This document shows positions 56,951 through 64,000 of a stretch of 64,000 nt of DNA, piece by piece. The DNA is from Imbricaverruca yamaguchii (Eukaryota > Arthropoda > Thecostraca > Neoverrucidae). A model generated the notes under the pieces. That model saw nothing but the letters and a program-made list of their open reading frames with translations. It was not told the DNA's origin and made no database searches. The stretch spans positions 971,001 through 1,035,000 of the forward strand of contig JAOTOL010001621.1 of NCBI GenBank assembly GCA_034440575.1, written 5' to 3'. Numbering within the stretch: the first letter of the stretch is position 1; each line of letters starts with the position of its first letter. The position numbers and the translations under genes are program-made.

Positions 56951-58860
56951 AACGTGTTTCTCTGGAATTACATAGTTGCTGCATGTATACAGTGGTTATG
57001 ACTTTCATTGAAGGCAGAACAGGAGCTAAATATTTTACGATATAACATAATCTTATTTCACCTAACCGCGTGTTAAATATATTTAGCGGCGATTGCGGTC
57101 GCTTTTGACTTTCACAAATATGCATCTAGGTTATAGCATGTTTTCCATCAGCTTCCTACTCACATTGTTACGTTTATCATCATGATACAACACATTAATT
57201 TTGACTGCTGTGGGCTTCTTCAGTATTCTGCAGTCATAGTTTTTATATGCAGCGTGCTATCTACTATGGCCAATGAAACCTACTCTGCGTTTCAGGGACC
57301 CTCATTTTGAATACCATTGGTGCCGAATGTGGCCACCCTCGACTTTCCAGAACATGCTAACACGTTCTAGCGTGCTTTCACTAGGTTACTAAACACACTG
57401 CTAACTTCATCATCAGGATGCTACACATTAATCATCATCTTGTGAGCCCTTGCATTCTTGTGCTTTCATAACCTTGATTTGCCCACGACTGGCGCATTTT
57501 TCGACCGGAATGGACTGGGTGAACTTCCGAGCCACTCCAGTAAATGCTACTTCGGCATCCGCGAAAAGCTTCTCGGTTTTTCCCACGTATAACATGAGGT
57601 CATATCCTGTTCGAAGACAAGTTGTACACCAGCACTCGCTGATTTGATGACTGGAAGCACATCACAACACAAGGTCTGCTCGTGCCCGGCACTGTTCACC
57701 ATTCCCTCGGTGAGAGCCATTCCAAGGTCTGCGCATGCCCTTCACCATTCAGCATTCCCTTGATGGCAACCAACCTGACGTCATTTGCATTTAACAGTCC
57801 ACAGAGTATCTTGTTTGTTGTATCTGGTGTTTTGTTCTATGTGAGCAAGCCTTGTGGGTTTGCCATCACCGGACCTCGTGGGTTGCACTTTCCCCTGGCC
57901 CAGATGTCGCTATAGCCCAGCACTTGTTTTCTCGGGTTTCTTGACATTATTTCTGATAGCATCCTGGTATAGTGGTGCGATACTGTTTGCATCCGAGCTC
58001 AATTTCCCTTCCCCCAGTTTGAACATGTGCAGTGTTCTCCGCCTACCATGCACTGCAAAAATATTTCAGCTGGTTTTCCAGACGATAAAACAACGTACTC
58101 AAATTGCAATCGAAATTACATCGTGGCTCAAATTGCACTGCAGCATTACGAATGAGTGTATTGTAAGCATAGCAGTATGGTTGCTTACAAATTCCTTGCA
58201 AGCTGAATCTTAGAATCAATGACTGCTAAGCTGACATAGACGCCTACCAGCTAGTAATTAGCTATATTGAACAAGCAGACATATTCCAATTTTCCCATGA
58301 GCCCTAGCCTGCTTCCAGGTTATTTCGCTTACACGACAAAGAAAAGCTCATATTTTTTTTCCTAATGTCGACCCCTGTTTCGTATGCAGTAGCCTATCCT
58401 ATTTGGCTACACGCACTGTTACAGGCTCGATTGCTATTGGGCTTTCCCATCGTCAACTATTCAAAAGTTAGGACAGCCAGCTTAGGAATGCCTCAAGATG
58501 CCAATATACATGTCATTACTCTCCACACCTACAGTTCACTATAACTATTTGCATCTTTTTATTTGTCTTTTTTTGCAGATAGGCCACCACCAGTTATTAG
58601 TAGAAGTAGCCCCAGGAGCACCTCAGCTAGGTAGCAAGCTAGTAACGCCAAGGCACTCCTGGGGCCAATAGCAATAGATTAGCTGACAAAGCTCCAGATC
58701 TGCCTTTTTCGTACTAAAAATACAACTCTGGAAAATGCGGAAGGAAATGGAATTAGCTCGTGGTTGGGCGGGTGTTTGCATTTTATGAGATAGTTGGCTG
58801 TGTAGCAATATTATCTACCTGCTCAAGGGATTAATCTCTGGACACTTTTGGAGTTATTAA
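56951..58860. other. Unassigned single-copy-looking sequence
   Basis: Nearly 2 kb without recognised repeats, RNA genes or convincing frames. The largest frame (119 codons, 57854-58213) has no recognised domain. Confidence 0.45.
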
Positions 58861-59015
58861 CGTTTTCTCGTTCGAATCGAACGGGCATCGTTCGTGTTTT
58901 CCCAGTTGCGACGGTGGATGCGGTGACGGAGGATGAGGCAGCGGTGGAGGAGATGGTGATGCGATAACGTTGGCGATGGCGATGGTGATGATGGTGGCGG
59001 TTATATTTCTTTGTA
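58861..59015. repeat. Short palindrome and imperfect GATGGTGRT microsatellite
   Basis: CGTTCGAATCGAACG near 58867 is a palindrome with a central A. From 58910 to 59002 runs an imperfect (GGTGAT/GGCGAT)n trinucleotide-type repeat. Confidence 0.7.
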
Positions 59016-60805
59016 GTTTGTCTTTAGTTCGTTTTTCAGCATTGTGTTTATATTTGAACTCCCATACGGCATTTCAGAAGAATGGTTATAATACGTTTCA
59101 AAATGTGCGTAAGGCGATGTGATTACTAATGTCCGCCGCAAATATATACGATGTAGTTTGCAAGCAATACAATACCAGACAGGGGTCCTTGAATGCGGTA
59201 ATATATCACAAGATTATACAATCTAATTTAACCGAGCCTAACCGAGAATAAGAACCTAACCGAGAACCGATAATATTCTTGTTCTCACTTTTGTTATGTA
59301 TTGTGTGCTTCGTCATGGCCCATGTTAAAAGAGAACGTGTTCGATTGCTCTCTTGGGCCCCGCCCAAGGGAGAAGGCATGACACCACGGTCCCTTAGATC
59401 CACCACTGGGAGACACCCGAACGTATTGCACCTAGCGCGCGTTATTAATAGAAAAACTCAATTGTGGCTTAAGTCGTTCTGTATCATCCAGGATAACTGA
59501 AAAAATTGAACGTCAGAACTTCCTAGTCGGCACAATAGTGGAGTGTTGACGGCTGGAACAAGCACACGCTTCGGACTTGTTTCCTGAATGGTAACGGGTG
59601 AAAACCTCCTTAGGCCACAGGGCCAGGACTATGTTTGACCCCAAGTAGTTGATTAACTACCATAATTCAATGCTCGTAACGCTATCGTTTTCTGACCAGG
59701 TGCCTGACAACATTACGTGAAAGGAATGCTACAGTGAATTATGAATCGAGCCGCGTACGCGCATAAATGGGCAGGGGCGAATCTTGCCCCTCGTTAGTGG
59801 ATATGCTAATCTAATCTTGCCCGGTCAGCCTTCAAAACAAAATCGGATTCCGTCCACTCTCTTTCGTGGTCTTTGAAATACAATATTGTTTACGTTAGTT
59901 GTTTTAGCACATGAGCAAAAAAAACTCGTCAGGACCGAATATTCTCATGCATGTATCTCATGTATCTCTTGCAATCACCTTATAATATAATTATATACCT
60001 TTATAAGTCATAGTCATAGTTTTAATGTGGTGATATTACATCGAGCGCTGAAAGAAAATAAAGTAGCAATGAAGTTGTGTCATATAACAGCATGGGAACA
60101 ATTTCAATAATGAATTAAATGTATCTGGTACATTTGACTATCTAATTAGTTGGAATGGTCAAATACTGTTTGAATAATTATTTCAACGTTCAGTTCTACC
60201 ATGTCATGGTAAGACGTTTCCACCCATCGAAACTTTGGCGTTGGTGGTTCATTCCTTATTGCGGCCTGCTTTTGTTTAAATGCCTATGTTTATAATTTTC
60301 AGAAGATGGTCTACCAGAGTTCTCATTGTCTGCCAATAGAGCAAAAACTGGAGCAGGTCCATGGCTTGTGCCATCTTGAATACTGAAGTCAGTAATCAAG
60401 AAGTAATTCAGCAATAATTTTTACTAGATGGACTATTATGATGAAAACAATGTTGATAAAAATTGTTAGTTAGATACAGATGGATGCAAGGGACGATGCT
60501 CCCTTGCCATCCATGAACATCAAAATGGCAACTGATTCACAACATTTTGGCTTAATTTATGGGCTTAATTTTAATATCAGGCTAGATTTATGTTTCGATG
60601 TACATGGGTACACACGCATGATCATCTACTTAGGGCTTGTTGCATCTCAACTATCCTGTAACTATGTAATCTTGTCACTTGTTAACACTTAGGGAAACTT
60701 TTTATTAAAAAATTGAAGAAAAACGTCTTCCTGTACGCTGTTCACGATGCAATTTTGAAGAAAAAATACGTGGTCTAGCTGCATGTCCGATACACATGTT
60801 TGTCA
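59016..60805. other. Unassigned sequence
   Basis: AT-rich, single-copy-looking. Frames of up to 73 codons lack domains. No promoter or RNA gene recognised. Confidence 0.45.
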
Positions 60806-60811
60806 AGACAG

Positions 60812-60852
60812 CCCACGGTCAGCCCACGCCTAGCCCACGCTCAGCCCATGCA
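60812..60852. repeat. 11-bp tandem repeat, about 3.5 copies
   Basis: AGCCCACG(G/C)(T/C)(C/T) repeats about every 11 bases. Confidence 0.8.
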
Positions 60853-61134
60853 AGCCGGCAATTCAAAAACGCTCAAAATGTAACATATCATGCAGATTGA
60901 CGGATTGAACACAATGATAGGCTCCAAAGCTTGGTGCATGCAGTAGTTTAGCTTCCAAAGCTAATTATCCAAATGCCACCACATAATCCCATCAGTACAC
61001 CAAACAAAGCAAGCAGTATATTGAAACGAATCGTCCGAGTCAGCAAAGTTCAAAACTGCACATTGCTGACTAATATACACCCTACTTTCTGAGTTGCATG
61101 CATATGATTCTGTTTTTGACGCAATCCTGTATTT

Positions 61135-61520
61135 CCATAATCAGACAAATCGTAGTGGCCGGCTAGATCACACCCATTGTTGCCTATGCTATAGAATATG
61201 GGAAATAAAGCACTGTGTCAATAACCGAATCATATGTATGCACCTAAAAAAAGTTGGCAACATATATGTTCAGAAAGGGTAGTTTTAGTTCAGTTTGATA
61301 CGGGGAGTCATATGAGATGGGACATGACAGCAATCGCTCAGATCTGCATCTTTGTGAATGTATTGGGTCGGAATATGAACGCACCTGGCCAATTCGCTCG
61401 CCAAGCCAAGTGTCGGAGGTGTAGCTGCTCGTATGCCAAAAATCAGACTAATTGTAGGGGCTGGCCAAATCACACCATTGTTCCCATGGTAAGGCCTGTA
61501 GGAAAACAGGGAAATTGGGG
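61135..61520. repeat. Diverged tandem duplication, about 298-bp spacing
   Basis: AATCAGACAAATCGTAGTGG then ATCACACCCATTGTTG (61139-61180) matches AATCAGACTAATTGTAGGGG then ATCACACCATTGTT (61440-61480). Both continue to a GGGAAAT phrase (about 61199 and 61510). Confidence 0.7.
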
Positions 61521-61607
61521 TAGTAAATTTTCAATCGGAGGATGACATGGCTCTTCATAGGGGCAAGGTGTCCCCTCGTAGAAGCCAAACTACGCCCCCG
61601 GAAACTT

Positions 61608-61634
61608 GCTACCAAAGGCATCCCTTTGGTAGGT
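61608..61634. repeat. Short hairpin
   Basis: CTACCAAAGG and CCTTTGGTAG flank a short CATC-type loop, a 10-bp perfect stem. Confidence 0.8.
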
Positions 61635-62454
61635 TCGAATGTGCCTTGCCACGAGCGAATCCAGTAGGCATGCTGGCAGTGCTCCCATAACCCACCCTAT
61701 CCCCACACCCTATCCCCATCCTATCCCCACAAAACCCACGGCTTGATTTGAGGAAGTCAAACTATTTCGTCGTTTTCTCAAATTCTAGACATATCTTGTT
61801 AGCAAACTTGCCGTAATCCGACGTACATTTCCCAAATCCAAGGAGCAACACAAAACTTGTTTTTGTTCAATTCCGACTTTCCATCCCCTACATCAACTAG
61901 CCGGCTAGATCCGCAAATAAGTCTCGCCACCGAAAGTTGCAGCAGGTATCACCCCTCCGAAGGCAGTGCGCCCCTCCAGGGCGGGTCCAAGTGGACACAC
62001 AAAAATATGCGGCTCAGACACGAAACGTTCATTGCTGATGGGGAGATATACCAAAAAAAAGCTAAGAAGGGTCAATTTTGAAGTGGGGACAGAGGAAGCG
62101 TTCTGTAGATTCGACATAAGTATTAATTCCTGTCGACTGAGATATTCAAAGTCGGCCAGTCCATGACCATGGATCACGTTCGCAACACACATTGTTCGAT
62201 CCGGTCCGACCATCACCAGGTGATGACACGACTCGCTAGTGCCCTCTGTGGTGCTTCGCAGCTACGCGAGATGCCCGCTCCCCACAGTGCTGCCATCTAT
62301 GCAAAACTGTGGAAACATAACTCTGTGTGCCCAATGTGCGGTCGCAATTTCAGGAGGGAGCGAGATAGTATGATAGTCGCCACTTTTCAGTTACGGCGAC
62401 CATATGGGGGTAACGTTGCAATGTGTCGAAAGTTGGAGAAGCTTGGTAAACAGT
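61635..62454. other. Unassigned sequence
   Basis: A plus frame at 62163-62471 (102 codons, with a CPMC pair) ends in sequence shared with 40310-40330, so it may be decayed coding DNA of the Penelope-like element at its right edge; no motif confirms that. Confidence 0.3.
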
Positions 62455-62600
62455 ATGTTGATGAACGGTAAGTTATATATCAATTGAGTGAAAAATAAAT
62501 ACGTTTAATAAAAAATTCAGACATTTCCCAACGTTTCGGCTTTATTGCCTTCATCAGGGAAATAATATGAAGCTTCCCCTAGCTGGGGAAGCTTCCGCTA
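62455..62600 (-). mobile_element. Penelope-like terminal fragment with hammerhead-like core
   Basis: Matches 40310-40432. On the minus strand: arm ATTTCC (62563-62558), CTGATGA (62557-62551), stem-loop GGC/GCC, GAAAC (62537-62533), then arm GGAAAT (62528-62523) which pairs perfectly with the first arm. This is the layout of a minimal type I hammerhead ribozyme, but an extra A follows CTGATGA and the expected U-H cleavage bases before the second arm are missing, so it is probably inactive. Confidence 0.55.
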
Positions 62601-62814
62601 GCTTCCTCATTTTTTCCCGTTTCGAAAGTTTTTTTAATAAATATAAAAACATGTCGCAATGTACATACAAGGCTGCAGCGTCATCCCCAGTTAACGAGGA
62701 AAATATTGGCCTTGCCTCATCAGTGGAATATTAAGCCAAAGCTCTTAGAGGATCTTGACAACCTCACCTGGTATAATATGATATGCGGTCTAACTGAGTT
62801 TCAAAGCATAACGT
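62601..62814. other. Unassigned sequence
   Basis: Short local duplications of GGGAAGCTTCC(G/C)CTAGCT near 62568-62602. No gene. Confidence 0.4.
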
Positions 62815-62945
62815 ATAATTCCTTAACGTAAATGTCCACTTGCCTGTACCTTGATCGTAACACTCGCATTCATAGATAAATATGTAACGTGTTCCTTTAA
62901 AGGCGGCGCAAATGACCTTTATGGTCCGGCACGCCTAAAAAAATA
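62815..62945. repeat. Repeat M, copy 2
   Basis: Direct copy of 53885-54020 with a handful of differences and a 4-base change near 62920. The flanks of the two copies are unrelated, which marks both as dispersed insertions. Confidence 0.9.
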
Positions 62946-64000
62946 ACTCTCCCCCAATTCAGTTTGGCATAAGATACCGCCGGTGAAGTATATCGTGGCC
63001 ATGCTTGCCTGCATTAATTCATTTCTTTGAAATCAGATCTCAATAAATTGTCGATATTCTTTCCATTGAACTAGCCCTCAGGCATGGACTTAGAGGTCTC
63101 ATTTGGTGGTCACGAGATTGTTCGCCAAAGGATTCCCGAGCACTCTCTAACTAGAGTACGCTATGTAATTCCCACTTCAGCCGCTTGCTCTCGGGGAAGG
63201 CTCAACAACGGCAAATTGTTGATCGATGGTGGCTGCACACCCATAGGTGCCGCCACCCCTGGGGTTGGAGGAGGGTATCACTCAGTATTCCTTTTATTCA
63301 CAATTCCCATTATCGCGACGAAAGAGCTACATTCCTTTCATTTTATCAGTTCACATGCATAGCTCAATATTCCTATAAATCCTTAAAATTAAGATACGTC
63401 AATGGGTGTTGCAAAGACGACCACGCTTCTGAGTCGCAGCAATCTGTCAACTGATATGGTTACGTTTCCCTCGGTGAACCTCACTCGCTGTGAGTCTAAT
63501 GGACCACAACGTGTCACGTGGACAATCGGTTTATGCCAGAATACTTTGTGGATAGCCGGCTACTTTGCATCAACTGATTCCCGGACAAGAGAAGTGCATT
63601 TGGATATATTTCATACATAGAATGGTATCGAGATCAAATCGGCTTTACCCCAAAACTGAAGTAAACACACATGTAAAACCGAGGTCTTCCCCTTTCAATT
63701 TAAATCAACCACAATGACAACAGTGGCAATTTGACATTGCCTAATTGCAGTGTCTAATTACTCTGGATCGACATAAATCATCCTAAGCTAAACATCGCGT
63801 TTGTTAGCGCGATAGTGTGTTGCAATATTTCATCTTGTATTTGTGTTCTTCTCTGGTCATGAACAGTCGACATGAGCAAATTGAGCACGATCCGCTCTGC
63901 CGCGCCACTCGGAACGGCTCGTTTGAAAGGTTTCTGATCAGAACGATAACACAGGCAACTTCTGAGAAACGAGAAGCTGCATCCGCGAAATTTGTCACGG
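62946..64000. other. Unassigned sequence to the window end
   Basis: No recognised repeat or gene. Overlapping frames at 63084-63620 have no domain, and no splice pattern was convincing. Confidence 0.4.

Noticed and set aside
58861..58881. tRNA B-box-like GTTCGAATC
   Set aside because: It is part of a 15-base palindrome; no cloverleaf or A box fits around it. No tRNA was found elsewhere in the window.

Overview
The window looks like nuclear DNA of an animal, most likely an arthropod (a crustacean or a chelicerate). The evidence is eukaryotic throughout. It carries decayed LINEs of the I-type (with RNase H) and CR1/Daphne-like kinds, a Penelope-like element with a GIY-YIG endonuclease, TTAA-flanked non-autonomous DNA transposons, several other inverted-repeat elements, long (TA)n tracts, TTAGG-like runs near 9509, and a very unusual load of GC-rich minisatellites. 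No bacterial operon, CRISPR array, rRNA or tRNA was seen. The species cannot be fixed from the sequence alone.

Layout. 1-4.9 kb: a repeat family in direct and inverted copies around a purine-rich degenerate array. 4.9-5.9 kb: a 49-bp minisatellite and a CT microsatellite. 6.3-7.6 kb: a degenerate array, then a CpG-rich block holding the best protein-gene candidate, a minus-strand first exon (signal peptide, strong Kozak context, splice donor). 8.4-14 kb: three inverted-repeat DNA elements and a 16-bp minisatellite. 14.2-19 kb: four unrelated minisatellites within 4.7 kb, the first a 2.3-kb G-quadruplex-prone array. 19.5-25.7 kb: a second purine array, a dispersed repeat, Penelope-like remains next to a 290-bp (TA)n tract, and 39-bp and 42-bp minisatellites. 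26.3-31 kb: two CR1-type LINE pseudogenes, one per strand. 31.3-39.2 kb: two 27-bp minisatellites, a TTAA element nested in a dispersed repeat, stem-loops, and a 44-bp repeat with CRE-like sites. 40.3-47.3 kb: inverted-repeat elements, a 280-bp tandem family, and a longer copy of the same LINE family as at 29-31 kb. 48-55 kb: a possible piggyBac-like transposase N-terminus broken by a 12-bp repeat, then an I-type LINE with ORF1 tail and nearly complete ORF2 cut inside RNase H, then the 3' end of another LINE. 55.4-56 kb: a 36-bp minisatellite. 57-64 kb: mostly single-copy-looking DNA with a few repeats and no recognisable gene.

No intact gene could be established. All recognisable coding sequence belongs to broken transposable elements. 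Two candidate host exons (6813-6971 minus, 17528-17588 plus) rest on splice-site and protein-sequence arguments only. Most long open frames in the window result from minisatellite units whose length is a multiple of three, or from repeats lacking stop codons, and are not genes. All repeat copy counts and similarity statements were made by eye.
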